Assembly: GCF_036227325.1 (NCBI RefSeq)
Contig: NZ_CP109467.1
Span: 3,658,001-3,722,000 of the forward strand
Source: Streptomyces sp. NBC_01465
Lineage (GTDB): Bacteria > Actinomycetota > Actinomycetes > Streptomycetales > Streptomycetaceae
DNA: 64,000 nt
Direction: 5' to 3'
The notes beneath the pieces are model-generated. The model was not told where the DNA came from. It saw only the letters and a list, made by a program, of their open reading frames with translations, and searched no databases. Made by a program: the position numbers and the translations under genes. How positions within the stretch are numbered: the stretch's first letter is position 1; the number at the start of each line of letters is the position of its first letter. Below are positions 15,144 through 24,141 of the stretch, piece by piece.

Positions 15144-17241
15144 GTCGGGGCGCGGATGTTGCCCGGCGAGAACGCAGGCGCGCGCCGCGTTCTGCCCGGC
15201 GGCTGCCGAAGCGCGTGAGCAAGGACATCAGGAGCGCGATCGTTGCGCACACCCCCGCCGCTCCCGTCATCTCCTGCCACGGCACCACCACCGTCGTGGG
15301 TGCCGACAGGCGGGAGAGGGCTGCCGTCACGCCCGCCAGGTTCAGTGCTGTCACCGCCGCCCCGAGCACCGCCCCGATACCCACCGCCAGGACCGCCTCG
15401 CCCGCCGTCACGCGCAGGACCTGGGTCCTCGTCGCACCGGCCAGGCCCAGCGACCTCAGCTCCTCCTTGCGTACCGAACCCGCCATCACCAGCGTGTTCG
15501 CCAGGCCGATCGCCGTGTAGAGCAGCGCGATCCCAAGGACCACCCACAGGCCCAGGCGTGTCTGGGCGTTCGTGCGCGGGTGCGTTGCCCGGAGCCACTC
15601 CTCCTTCGTCCTCACCTCTCCGCCCGTCGCCTTCCGCAGCTCCGCCGTCACCGCCGCCCTGTCCGCCCCCGGGCGCAGCGTCACCTCTATGCGGTCCACC
15701 GGCGCCGGGCCCCCGTTCGCCGGCGTGACGTACGCGCCGTTGTCGCCCGTGCCGATCGGCTGGACCCCTACGATCCGCAGCGACGTCTTGCGGCCGTCCC
15801 CGAGCCAGAGCGTGACCCGCTCGCCCAGGTTGTGCTGTGCCCACTCCTCGTTGACCACGATCGAGTGGTCGTCCAGGTCGGGGAAGGTGCCCGGCGGCAC
15901 TGCTCTTGCCTCCGACTTCACCAGAGCTACGCCGTCCTCCAGCGTGAACACTCCCGTTGATGCGGAGGGCGTGAGGGTTGCTCCGCGGATGGCGTGTGAC
16001 GGGACCTTCAAGTCCTCGCCCGTCACGATCAGTTGGGCGTGCGTACGGGCCCTCGCTTCCGCCGCCTTCGCCTCCGCCTTCGTCGCCGTCGCCCCCATCA
16101 CCGTCCCGGCGAGGGCCACCGTCATCAGCACCGGCGCCGCGATGGCCGCCGTTCTGCGTACGGACGCCGCCGTGTTCTCCCGTACGAGCATCCCGACCGC
16201 CCCCGGCAGCCGCAGCGCCCGCGCAACCCGCCCCACCACCAGGGGTGTCAGCAGCGCCGCTCCCGTGATCAGGACCATGGGCTGCGTCATGTACGTCTTG
16301 CGGTGCAGCAGTTCCGACGGGTCGCTCGCCAGGGTCCAGCCGATCAGGCCGATTCCGCCCGCCAGCAGCGCGGCCCCGATCGCCTTCCGGCTCCACGGCA
16401 TCACCCCCTCGTCCACCGACGCCTCCCTCAGCGCCTCCACCGGGCCGATCCGGCCCGCCCTTCGCGAGGCCGTCCACGCACCCGTCATCGCGACCAACAG
16501 GCCTGTCCAGAACGCCAGTTGGAGCGGCCAGGTCTGCTCGCCGATCGCGAACCACTCCGGCGCCATCCCGGCCCCCACCAGCCGTCGCGCCAGCAGCGGA
16601 GCGCACCACTCCCCCAGTGCGCAGCCCGCCGCCGCAGCGACCACACCCACCACTCCCGCCTCAGCCATCACCAGCCGCCGCACCTGCCCCGGCGTCGCCC
16701 CCGCCGTCCTCAGCAGCCCGAACTCCCGCCTGCGCAGCGCCACCGAGAAGGCGAAGGTCGACGCGACCACGAACACCGAGACGAAGGCCGCGACCCCGCC
16801 CGACGTCCCCAGCACCGAGACCACTGTCACCACGGCCTCCTCGTCGCGGGCCGCGGCCGGATCGGCGCGGCGGCGCGCATCCCCGGTGAGGACCTGTGCA
16901 CGATGGCCGACCATCGCCCGGACCCGGTCGGCCGGGGCGTCCACACCGACCGCGTTGCCGCCGCCCTGCACCGGTCCCAGCGTGCGAAGTTCGCGCACCA
17001 GTTCTTTGTCCACAGGCTGTGGATGAAAAAGCTTCTGCGTCTTGCGGCCCACCGTGAGCGTGTCCGTCCCCATCACCACGACCGGCGACGCCGCGAACCC
17101 CTCCGGCTGCCGTACGGGAGGATCCAGCGCCGCCGCCAGACCCAGCGCCGTCGTCGCGATCAGGCCTACCCCCAGCGCGAGCGCGACGAAGCTCCCCACC
17201 AGCGTCGTCCACCGCGTCCGAAGTCCTGCAAGGACGACCAT
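15094..17241 (-). CDS. ABC transporter permease, FtsX/MacB type
   Basis: Permease of 715 aa. It begins with a transmembrane helix and an extracytoplasmic segment. An FtsX core with RRREFGLLRTAGATPGQVRRLV follows, then more helices, and a second FtsX domain (about 555-680) with VRKEELRSLGLAGATRTQVLRV. This is a half-size MacB-like exporter unit for peptides, antibiotics or lipoproteins. ATG 17241 overlaps the ATPase stop by one base (TGATG). The C-terminal tail of 16 residues ending in SPSGD is encoded by the dispersed repeat at 15061-15143, so the original C-terminus was probably replaced or extended. Confidence 0.9.
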   Translation of the reverse strand: MVVLAGLRTRWTTLVGSFVALALGVGLIATTALGLAAALDPPVRQPEGFAASPVVVMGTDTLTVGRKTQKLFHPQPVDKELVRELRTLGPVQGGGNAVGVDAPADRVRAMVGHRAQVLTGDARRRADPAAARDEEAVVTVVSVLGTSGGVAAFVSVFVVASTFAFSVALRRREFGLLRTAGATPGQVRRLVMAEAGVVGVVAAAAGCALGEWCAPLLARRLVGAGMAPEWFAIGEQTWPLQLAFWTGLLVAMTGAWTASRRAGRIGPVEALREASVDEGVMPWSRKAIGAALLAGGIGLIGWTLASDPSELLHRKTYMTQPMVLITGAALLTPLVVGRVARALRLPGAVGMLVRENTAASVRRTAAIAAPVLMTVALAGTVMGATATKAEAKAAEARARTHAQLIVTGEDLKVPSHAIRGATLTPSASTGVFTLEDGVALVKSEARAVPPGTFPDLDDHSIVVNEEWAQHNLGERVTLWLGDGRKTSLRIVGVQPIGTGDNGAYVTPANGGPAPVDRIEVTLRPGADRAAVTAELRKATGGEVRTKEEWLRATHPRTNAQTRLGLWVVLGIALLYTAIGLANTLVMAGSVRKEELRSLGLAGATRTQVLRVTAGEAVLAVGIGAVLGAAVTALNLAGVTAALSRLSAPTTVVVPWQEMTGAAGVCATIALLMSLLTRFGSRRAERGARLRSRRATSAPRPAPSSPHRAKSSPSGD

Positions 17242-17903
17242 CAGCACGACGCCACCCGCCCGTCGACCAGGCGCACCACGCGGTCCGCGTACTCGGCGGC
17301 CGCCGGGTCGTGCGTGACCATCACGATCGTCTGACCGTCCCGGTCCACCAACTCCCGCAGCATGGACATCACTTCGGCGCTCGTCGTGGTGTCCAGCGCC
17401 CCCGTCGGCTCGTCCCCGAACAGCACCGTCGGCCGCGTCACGAGCGCCCGCGCGAGCGCGACCCGCTGCTGCTGCCCGCCCGACAACTCCGCCGGCCGGT
17501 GCCCCGCCCGTCCCTCCAGACCCACCCGTCCCAGCGCCTCCCCTATCTCCGCCTTCGACGGCTTCCGCCCCGCCAGCCTCAGCGGCAGGGCCACGTTCTG
17601 CGCGGCGGTGAGCGACGGCATCAGGTTGTACGCCTGGAAGACGAAGCCGATCCGCTCGCGGCGCAGCAGCGTCAGCCGCCGCTCGCTCAGCCCGGTCAGC
17701 GGCGTCCCGCCGACCTCCACCACCCCGGAGGTCGGCCGGTCGAGCCCCGCCGCGCACTGCAGCAGCGTCGACTTCCCGGACCCGGAGGGCCCCATGACAG
17801 CGGTGAAGGTCCCGGTCCGGAAGTCGAGATCGACCCCGTCGAGGGCAGCTACGTCGCGGTAGACGCGACGGACGGCGGTGAGCCGTACGGCAGTTGTGTC
17901 CAT
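17241..17903 (-). CDS. ABC transporter ATP-binding protein, LolD/MacB type
   Basis: ATPase of 220 aa with Walker A GPSGSGKST (about residues 38-46), Q-loop FVFQAYNLMPSLTAAQN, signature ELSGGQQQRVALARAL, Walker B VLFGDEPTGALD and H-loop VMVTHDPAAAEYADRVVRL. All these follow the MacB/LolD class that drives FtsX-type permeases. ATG 17903 begins MDTTAV. It is coupled to the permease by a one-base overlap. The divergent DUF2786 gene starts 84 bp away, so both promoters share this spacer. Confidence 0.94.
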   Translation of the reverse strand: MDTTAVRLTAVRRVYRDVAALDGVDLDFRTGTFTAVMGPSGSGKSTLLQCAAGLDRPTSGVVEVGGTPLTGLSERRLTLLRRERIGFVFQAYNLMPSLTAAQNVALPLRLAGRKPSKAEIGEALGRVGLEGRAGHRPAELSGGQQQRVALARALVTRPTVLFGDEPTGALDTTTSAEVMSMLRELVDRDGQTIVMVTHDPAAAEYADRVVRLVDGRVASC

Positions 17904-17987
17904 GCATCGAATCCAACCGCCGCGGGCCCGCCCGATCACGGCCACCAGCGGGCGTCTGCGGGGTAGGCCCAGCCCTACCCTGGACCT

Positions 17988-19148
17988 ATGCACAAGGTGA
18001 TCGACCAGGCGTTCGCAGCCGCGCTCTACACCGACGGCGACGAGGGCCTGGACACCGGAGCCTCCCTCCTCGCCGCCGATCCGACGGCCGACGAGGCGCT
18101 GCGGCGGCGCGGCGAGGAGTTCGTGCGGCGGGCCTGGGAGCGGGGCTGGCAGCCCGCCGATCTCGTACGGATCGTCCGCCGCGATCTGGAGGCCGGGCAC
18201 GAGCAGCTGCTGGCCGAGCTGATCACCGCCGAGGTACGCGGGTACGACCGCCTCCCGCCCCGCTGGCAGGCGCAGCTGGATGCGCTGGACCCGGCGCCGT
18301 ACCGTGCGGGCGACCGCTTCACCCGGGCCACCGCCGTGCTGGAGCTCTACCGGCTGCTGCTCCGGCTCCCCGCGATCGAGCCGGTCGGGCCGGCGCCGGG
18401 GGCCACGCCTCTCCACGTACAACTGCCGCACCACCACGCCGAACCGCGCATGCTCACGCGGATCCGCGCGCTGCTCGCGAAGGCCGAGGCGACCGGATTC
18501 CCCGATGAGGCGGAGGCGCTCAGCGCGAAGGCGCAGGAGCTGATGGCGCGGCACAGCATCGACGAGGCGCGGCTCTCGGCGCAGGGGCACGACCCGGATG
18601 CGCCGGCCGCGTGCCGGATCGGGGTCGACGCGCCGTACGAGACGGCGAAGGCGATCCTGCTGGACGCGGTGGCGAGCGCGAACCGGTGCCGCGCGGTGTG
18701 GAACGGCTCGTACTCGTTCTCGACGGTCGTCGGCTTCGAACCCGACCTGGAAGTCGTCGAGTTGCTCTACACGTCACTGCTCGTGCAGGGCACGGCGGCG
18801 ATGACGCGCGCCGAGGCGGGGCAGCGGGCGGGCGGGCGGAAGCGCACCAAGACGTTCCGCCAGTCCTTCCTGATGGCGTACGCGAGCCGGCTCGGCCAGC
18901 GGCTGACGGAGACGACGGAGCAGGTCACGGCGGCGGAGGCGGACGGCAGCCTGCTGCCCGTGCTGGCGGCGCGCGACGTGGCGGTGGAGGCGAGCGCGGA
19001 CCGGATGTTCCCGGAGACGACCACGACCAGGGTGCGGGGCGCGACGGACTACGAGGGCTGGGAACACGGCACGGCGGCTGCGGATGCGGCGCACGTTCAA
19101 CAGCCGGGCGTCAGAGGGAAGTTGAGCCCTGGCCGAGAAACTCCGTGA
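17988..19148 (+). CDS. DUF2786 domain protein
   Basis: Soluble protein of 386 aa. The central part carries DUF2786 (about 150-200: MLTRIRALLAKAEATGFPDEAEALSAKAQELMARHSID), a helical domain common in actinomycetes and phages with no known function. The C-terminal half resembles the DUF7168-like segment usually linked to DUF2786, with RKRTKTFRQSFLMAYASRLGQRL and an Asp/Glu-rich helix. ATG 17988 is chosen because the sequence starts there in a protein-like way. The 3' end overlaps the convergent hydrolase gene by 38 bp. Confidence 0.85.
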   Translation: MHKVIDQAFAAALYTDGDEGLDTGASLLAADPTADEALRRRGEEFVRRAWERGWQPADLVRIVRRDLEAGHEQLLAELITAEVRGYDRLPPRWQAQLDALDPAPYRAGDRFTRATAVLELYRLLLRLPAIEPVGPAPGATPLHVQLPHHHAEPRMLTRIRALLAKAEATGFPDEAEALSAKAQELMARHSIDEARLSAQGHDPDAPAACRIGVDAPYETAKAILLDAVASANRCRAVWNGSYSFSTVVGFEPDLEVVELLYTSLLVQGTAAMTRAEAGQRAGGRKRTKTFRQSFLMAYASRLGQRLTETTEQVTAAEADGSLLPVLAARDVAVEASADRMFPETTTTRVRGATDYEGWEHGTAAADAAHVQQPGVRGKLSPGRETP

Positions 19149-19977
19149 CCGTGCGGACGAAGAAGGCGGCGTCGTCCAGCCAGGGGAAGTGACCCGCGCC
19201 GGGCTGGACGACCAGTTCGGCGGAGGGGAACAGGTTCGCCACCTCGGCGGCGACGCGGGGGCGCGGGCCGCTGTCGACCTCGCCCGCGAAGAGCAGGACG
19301 CGGGCGTCGAGTTGGGCGAGGACGGCGCGGGCGGCGGGCGGGTCGAAGGCGCCGGGGCCTGCGTAGGCGCCCGAGGCCTCCTCGTTGGTCTGGGCGACGT
19401 CGAGGGCCGCGTGCGCCTGGGCCGCCGCGTCCCAGCGGCCGTAGAAGAAGGGCGCGGCCGCGTCGAAGTCGGGGTCTGTGGCGGCGCCGTCCCAGATGCG
19501 GTCGAAGCACGCGCGCGCACCGTCGTACCAGGGCTCGGACTTCCGCAGATCGGCCGCCTCGTGGCGGTCGGCGACGGTGAAGTCGACGCCGACCGCACGG
19601 CCCCGCGCCGTGATCAGAGTGAGGGTCCTGATGCGCTGGGGGTGCGCGGCGGCGTACAGCAGGGCCAGGTCTCCGGCCGCCGAGTGGGCGAGCAAGTCGA
19701 TCCGTTCCAGGCCGAGTTGGAGGCGCAGCGCCTCTACGTCGGCGACCTGCCGGTCCGCCCTGTACGTCGCCGGATCGGCGGGGACCGACGAGTCACCGGT
19801 GCCGCGCAGATCCAGCAGCACCAGCCGACGGTGGGCCGCAAGTCCACCCAGGTCCCCGAGGTAGGCGGAGGCGCGCATGGCGCCACCGGGCAGACAGATC
19901 AGCGGCTCACCCTCGCCCACGGAGTGGTGGGCGAGGGCGGTTCCGTCGGGTGCGGCGAAAGTCGGCATGGGCGTCAT
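19111..19977 (-). CDS. Alpha/beta hydrolase
   Basis: Serine hydrolase of 288 aa with the alpha/beta fold. The nucleophile elbow is HSAAG (Ser in LLAHSAAGDLALLYAAA). The oxyanion region is ICLPGGAMRASAYLGDLGGL, LLDLRGTGDS follows strand 4, and the catalytic pair is Asp in LFAGEVDSGPRP and His in PGAGHFPWLDD. Esterase, hydrolase or epoxide-hydrolase-like roles are all possible. ATG 19977 has GAGG 8 nt upstream; an ATG at 19968 with a GAGGAT site is equally plausible. Its 3' end overlaps the DUF2786 gene by 38 bp on the opposite strand. Confidence 0.9.
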   Translation of the reverse strand: MTPMPTFAAPDGTALAHHSVGEGEPLICLPGGAMRASAYLGDLGGLAAHRRLVLLDLRGTGDSSVPADPATYRADRQVADVEALRLQLGLERIDLLAHSAAGDLALLYAAAHPQRIRTLTLITARGRAVGVDFTVADRHEAADLRKSEPWYDGARACFDRIWDGAATDPDFDAAAPFFYGRWDAAAQAHAALDVAQTNEEASGAYAGPGAFDPPAARAVLAQLDARVLLFAGEVDSGPRPRVAAEVANLFPSAELVVQPGAGHFPWLDDAAFFVRTVTEFLGQGSTSL

Positions 19978-20030
19978 CCTCGGTGCCTCGCTCCGGCGGT
20001 GGCAAGCGTGTTTCGGCGCGAGGCCAGCAC

Positions 20031-20112
20031 CCCTGGGGGCTCCGCCCCCGGACCCCCGCTCCTCAATCGCCGGAGGGGCTGGATTTTCCCGGATGTGGGC
20101 TTGATGGTGCGG
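20031..20112 (+). repeat. Dispersed intergenic repeat, copy 2
   Basis: Near-identical to copy 1 (15061-15143): the same GGGGGC-TCC-GCCCCC hairpin, the same CTCCTCAATCGCCGGAGGGG core and the same tail. It ends 1 bp before the stop codon of the minus-strand oxidoreductase, so it sits as a 3' element of that gene. Confidence 0.85.
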
Positions 20113-20113
20113 C

Positions 20114-21025
20114 TTACGGCTTCAGGACCAGCTTTCCGCGACCGTGCCCCTCCTCGCTCAGCTGCTGCGCCTTGGCCGCGTCGCCCAGCGGGAAGACCTC
20201 CGCCACCTGCACCTTCAGCTTCCCCTCCGCCAGCAGCCGGGCCTGCCCCGCCAGCCCCTTCGCGCGGTCCGCCGAGGACTCCCCGCTGAAGATCACGCCG
20301 TGCTCGGCCGCCGCCCTCGGGTCCAGGATCGTGACGATGCGGTCCTTCTCCCCGCCGCGCGTCTCGATCAGCGCCGGCAGATCCCCATGGCCCGCCGCCT
20401 CGAAGACCGCGTCCACACCCTGTGGAGCGGCCTCCCGCACCCGGCCCGCCAGGCCTTCTCCGTACGCGACCGGGACCACGCCCCGCTCGCGCAGCACCTC
20501 GTGGTGGGCGGGCGACGCCGTGCCGACGACCTTCGCTCCCCGCGCCACCGCCAGCTGCACCGCGACCGAGCCGACCGCGCCCGACGCCCCGTGGACCAGC
20601 AGGGTCTCGCCCTCGCGGACGGCCAGGAGGTCCAGTACGCGCTGGGCCGTCTCGCCGGCGACGGGCAGGGCGACCGCGTCCACCCACGACAGCCCGGCGG
20701 GCTTGGGGGCGAAGTCCTCGGCGAGGGCGTACTGGGCGTACGCGCCCGTCACGCTCCAGCCCAGCACCTCGTCGCCGACCGCGACCCCGGTGACGCCCTC
20801 GCCGATCTCGTCGACCGTGCCGGCGACCTCCAGACCGGGGGTTGCGGGGAGTTCGGTCGGGAAAGCGGCCTGCATCCAGCCGTAACGGATCTTGTAGTCC
20901 ACCGGGTTGACCCCTGCGGCCGCGACCTTGATCCGCACCTGGCCGGGGCCCGCGTGCACCTCGTCGATCTCCTTGAGGTGCAGTACCTCCGGGCCACCGA
21001 ACTCCTCAAAAACGATCGCTTCCAT
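20114..21025 (-). CDS. NADP-dependent oxidoreductase, quinone oxidoreductase family
   Basis: Zinc-independent medium-chain dehydrogenase/reductase of 303 aa. The N-terminal GroES-like part includes VRIKVAAAGVNPVDYKIRYG, and the Rossmann part carries LLVHGASGAVGSVAVQLAVARGAKVVGTAS for NADPH. Zinc-binding cysteines of the alcohol dehydrogenase type are absent, so quinone or enone reduction is more likely than alcohol oxidation. The C-terminus EGHGRGKLVL is typical of the family. ATG 21025 has GGAGG at a good distance. It is divergent from the LuxR-type gene 152 bp away. Confidence 0.92.
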   Translation of the reverse strand: MEAIVFEEFGGPEVLHLKEIDEVHAGPGQVRIKVAAAGVNPVDYKIRYGWMQAAFPTELPATPGLEVAGTVDEIGEGVTGVAVGDEVLGWSVTGAYAQYALAEDFAPKPAGLSWVDAVALPVAGETAQRVLDLLAVREGETLLVHGASGAVGSVAVQLAVARGAKVVGTASPAHHEVLRERGVVPVAYGEGLAGRVREAAPQGVDAVFEAAGHGDLPALIETRGGEKDRIVTILDPRAAAEHGVIFSGESSADRAKGLAGQARLLAEGKLKVQVAEVFPLGDAAKAQQLSEEGHGRGKLVLKP

Positions 21026-21177
21026 GCTGTGCCTCCGTGTGGCCCGTCGTGGTCGGTTCGGGTGCTTCGGGTTCCAGCTTTGATCCTCGCCGCCCTCCGC
21101 CCGGCCCGCCTTTCGGACGGTTCGACCTGGCCGGAAGGACAGGGCCGGGGCCAGGTCCCGGCCGTACGCTGGAACAC

Positions 21178-22428
21178 ATGGCCGCCATCCCGCTCTCCGC
21201 CGCCGTCCCCGTCCTCGAGGCATCCCTCGGCGACATGCTGGGGCGGGTCTCCGCCGCGGTCGCCGCGCTCGTACCGCACCGCGCCGCCGCCGAACTGTCC
21301 CCGCACTGCACGCACACGCCGATCAAGTCGTACGGCGACACCGCGCTCACCGGCCGGATCACCGGCGCCGAGCTGGAGCGGATCGCGGAGGGGGCGACGG
21401 CCGGGGAGCCCTGGGAGGGGATGGCCAGGATCGGCGGCGCGGATCGGCCGGTGGTCGTCGTCCTCAGCGACAAGACGCACAAGGGGGCGACGCTCGTTCT
21501 CGTACGGGACGAGGACGCGGCGCCGGTGGCGGCCGGGCTCGACGACGTACAGGCGCTCTGGGACCTGGTCACCGCGCACTCCGAGCGGTTCACGACCGAG
21601 GCCATCCCCGTGAACATGGCCCGCTCCCGGGCCACCGCCTCCGAGCGGGCGCGGATCATCGCCGAGCTCGGGGACGCGCACGCGGCCGCGCTGACCGGGC
21701 TCCTCGGGGTGTTGCGCAGCCGGGACCTGGACGATGCGACGGCCAGGGCGCGGGCCACGGAGTACGCGGTGACCGCCCTCCTGGAACAGCGCGCCGAGGC
21801 CGACCGCGACAAGGCGCTGAGCGAGGAGCCCGCCGACGAGGCCTTCGAACGGCTCGCGGACTCCCTCGCACCGCTGCTGCGGCACAGTCCCGTACGGCTG
21901 GAACTCGGGCCTCCGGTGGAGGAGCGCGGCCGCCCGGTCCCGGCCAACGAGGCGCACGCGCTGCGCGCGGTGGTGCGGGCCGTGGTGCTGTCCGTGATGG
22001 AGCAGGCGCCGCTGCAGCGCATCCATGTGGGCTGGCAGGTGGCGGGCGACGAACTGCGCGCGACGGTACGCGACGACGGTCCCGGGGAGCTCTCGTACTG
22101 CTCGCTCTCGACCCACCGGGTCAACGAACGGCTCGGCGCGGTCGGCGGGAAGGTGACGATCGACGCGGTGCCGGGGTGGGGCACGACGGTCACGGCCGTC
22201 GTCCCGCTGGGCACGCCGGCGCCTGCGGCGGTGGACCCGCTGGGCGGTCTTGGGTCGCGGGAGCTGGAGGTGCTCGGGCACCTGGCGCAGGGGCACAGGA
22301 ACCGGGCGATCGCCGAGGATCTGCACATCAGCGAGTCGACGGTGAAGTTCCACGTGGCGAACATCCTGACCAAGCTGGGGGTCGGCTCGCGGGGTGAGGC
22401 GGCGGCGCGGTTCCGCGAGGCGGCCTGA
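21178..22428 (+). CDS. LuxR-type regulator fused to a degenerate DesK-like kinase core
   Basis: Protein of 416 aa with three parts. Residues 1-145 look like a GAF-like sensor. Residues 155-345 resemble the HisKA_3 plus HATPase of DesK/NarL-type kinases: the helix ERARIIAELGDAHAAALTGLL matches the usual ELHD box but has Gly165 in place of the phosphoacceptor His, and RDDGPGEL with VPGWGTTVTAVVPLG is the ATPase end. Residues 355-412 are a LuxR helix-turn-helix (LGSRELEVLGHLAQGHRNRAIAEDLHISESTVKFHV). It therefore looks like a one-component regulator built from a two-component pair. ATG 21178 is preferred; the upstream extension to 21037 is low-complexity. Confidence 0.85.
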   Translation: MAAIPLSAAVPVLEASLGDMLGRVSAAVAALVPHRAAAELSPHCTHTPIKSYGDTALTGRITGAELERIAEGATAGEPWEGMARIGGADRPVVVVLSDKTHKGATLVLVRDEDAAPVAAGLDDVQALWDLVTAHSERFTTEAIPVNMARSRATASERARIIAELGDAHAAALTGLLGVLRSRDLDDATARARATEYAVTALLEQRAEADRDKALSEEPADEAFERLADSLAPLLRHSPVRLELGPPVEERGRPVPANEAHALRAVVRAVVLSVMEQAPLQRIHVGWQVAGDELRATVRDDGPGELSYCSLSTHRVNERLGAVGGKVTIDAVPGWGTTVTAVVPLGTPAPAAVDPLGGLGSRELEVLGHLAQGHRNRAIAEDLHISESTVKFHVANILTKLGVGSRGEAAARFREAA

Positions 22429-22470
22429 CTTCGAGGGGCATTGTCAGTGGCGGGTGCCAGACTCGATTGC

Positions 22471-24141
22471 ATGATCGAGCGCTGGGCCGTCGCGGCGGCC
22501 GAGGGCGGCGGGGCCCACCTCGCGCCCCTCGGCCCCGACGGGCTGCCCACGGGCCCGGTCCTGCACGAGGCGGACCTCGTCGAGTCCGTCCGGAAGCGCC
22601 CCGAGGTGGGCCGCTGGGTGTGGCGCTCGACGTACGACATCTATCCACGGCTGCTCGCCGCCGGGGTGCGCGTCGAGCGGTGCTACGACATCGAGGACGC
22701 GGAGCTCCTCCTCCTCGGCCACGAGGGCCGCCTGGGCGAACCGCGTTCGGCGGCCGCCGCCTGGGCGCGGCTGCACAACCGCCCCGTACCGCCCGATCCG
22801 CCGCCGCGCGCGGCCGAACCGGGCTCGCAGTCCTCCCTCTTCGAACCGCAGCCGGTCGCCGTCCCCTTCGAAGCGCTCCTGGAGGTGTACGCGGACCAGC
22901 TCCGGCGCCATGACGCGGCCGAACACCCGGACCGGATGCGGCTGTTGACCTCCTCGGAGTCGGCGGGGATGCTCGTCGCCGCCGAGATGAACGCGTCCGG
23001 GCTGCCCTGGTCGGCGGACGTCCACCGCGCCGTCCTCGACGAGCTGCTCGGCGAGCGGTACGCGGGCGGGGGCGAACCGCGCCGCATGGCGGAGCTCGCG
23101 GACGAGATCTCGGCGGCGTTCGGGCGGCGGGTGCGGCCGGAGCTGCCCGCCGATGTCATCAAGGCGTTCGGGCAGGCCGGGATCAGGATCAAGTCGACGC
23201 GGAGATGGGAGATCGAGGGCATCGACCACCCGGCGGTGGCCCCCCTCATCCAGTACAAGAAGCTCTACCGCATCTGGACCGCGCACGGCTGGGGCTGGCT
23301 CCAGGACTGGGTGCGCGAGGGGCGCTTCAGACCGGAGTACCAGCCGGGCGGGGCGGCGTCGGGCCGGTGGACGACCAACGGGGGCGGGGCACTTCAGATC
23401 CCCAAGGTCATCCGGCGTGCGGTCGTCGCCGACGAGGGCTGGCGCCTGGTGGTGGCCGACGCGGACCAGATGGAGCCGAGGGTCCTGGCCGCGATCTCGC
23501 GCGACCGGGGCCTGATGGAGGTCGCGGGAAGCGAGCAGGACCTCTACACCCGCCTCTCCGACCGGGCGTTCAGCGGCGACCGCGACCACGCGAAGATCGC
23601 GCTGCTCGGCGCGGTGTACGGGCAGACGTCGGGCGACGGCCTGAAGAACCTGGCGGCGCTGCGGCGCAGATTTCCGCTGGCGGTTGCGTACGTGGACGAC
23701 GCGGCGAAGGCGGGCGAGGAGGGCCGGCTCGTACGGACGTGGCTGGGCCGGACGAGCCCGCGGGCGGCGGGGGCGGAGGAGGCCGACGAGGCGGGGGTCC
23801 CGCAGGACGAGGGCGACGGGGCCCCGGCCCGCGCCTCGAACGACGCGCGGGCGTGGGGCCGCTTCACCCGTAACTTCGTGGTGCAGGGCAGCGCGGCGGA
23901 CTGGGCGCTCCTGATGCTGGCGGCGCTGCGGCAGTCGATCGCGGGGGCGGGGCTCAGGGCGGAGCTGGTGTTCTTCCAGCACGACGAGGTGATCGTGCAC
24001 TGCCCGGAGGAGGAGACGGAGGCGGTGGAGAAGGCGATCCGCGAGGCGGGGGATGTGGCGGGGCGGATCGCGTTCGGGGAGACGCCGGTGAGGTTTCCGT
24101 TCACGGTGGCGGTGGTTCGGTGCTATGCGGACGCCAAGTAG
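22471..24141 (+). CDS. Bifunctional 3'-5' exonuclease/DNA polymerase, family A
   Basis: Family A DNA polymerase of 556 aa, much shorter than Pol I (about 900 aa) and lacking its 5' nuclease domain. The polymerase motifs are clear: motif A VVADADQMEPRVLA, motif B DHAKIALLGAVYGQTSG, and motif C FFQHDEVIVHCPEEE. An acidic insertion (about residues 432-460) lies between motifs B and C. The N-terminal third corresponds to a reduced exonuclease-like region. Streptomycetes carry this as an accessory polymerase, possibly for repair. ATG 22471 is chosen; TTG 22441 and GTG 22447 are in-frame alternatives. Confidence 0.9.
   Translation: MIERWAVAAAEGGGAHLAPLGPDGLPTGPVLHEADLVESVRKRPEVGRWVWRSTYDIYPRLLAAGVRVERCYDIEDAELLLLGHEGRLGEPRSAAAAWARLHNRPVPPDPPPRAAEPGSQSSLFEPQPVAVPFEALLEVYADQLRRHDAAEHPDRMRLLTSSESAGMLVAAEMNASGLPWSADVHRAVLDELLGERYAGGGEPRRMAELADEISAAFGRRVRPELPADVIKAFGQAGIRIKSTRRWEIEGIDHPAVAPLIQYKKLYRIWTAHGWGWLQDWVREGRFRPEYQPGGAASGRWTTNGGGALQIPKVIRRAVVADEGWRLVVADADQMEPRVLAAISRDRGLMEVAGSEQDLYTRLSDRAFSGDRDHAKIALLGAVYGQTSGDGLKNLAALRRRFPLAVAYVDDAAKAGEEGRLVRTWLGRTSPRAAGAEEADEAGVPQDEGDGAPARASNDARAWGRFTRNFVVQGSAADWALLMLAALRQSIAGAGLRAELVFFQHDEVIVHCPEEETEAVEKAIREAGDVAGRIAFGETPVRFPFTVAVVRCYADAK

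Noticed and set aside
12896..16609. FUSC gene as a 1237-codon frame
   Set aside because: The first 543 codons are low-complexity Gly/Arg-rich and lie antisense to nothing coherent; the hydrophobic, family-like protein starts at ATG 14980.
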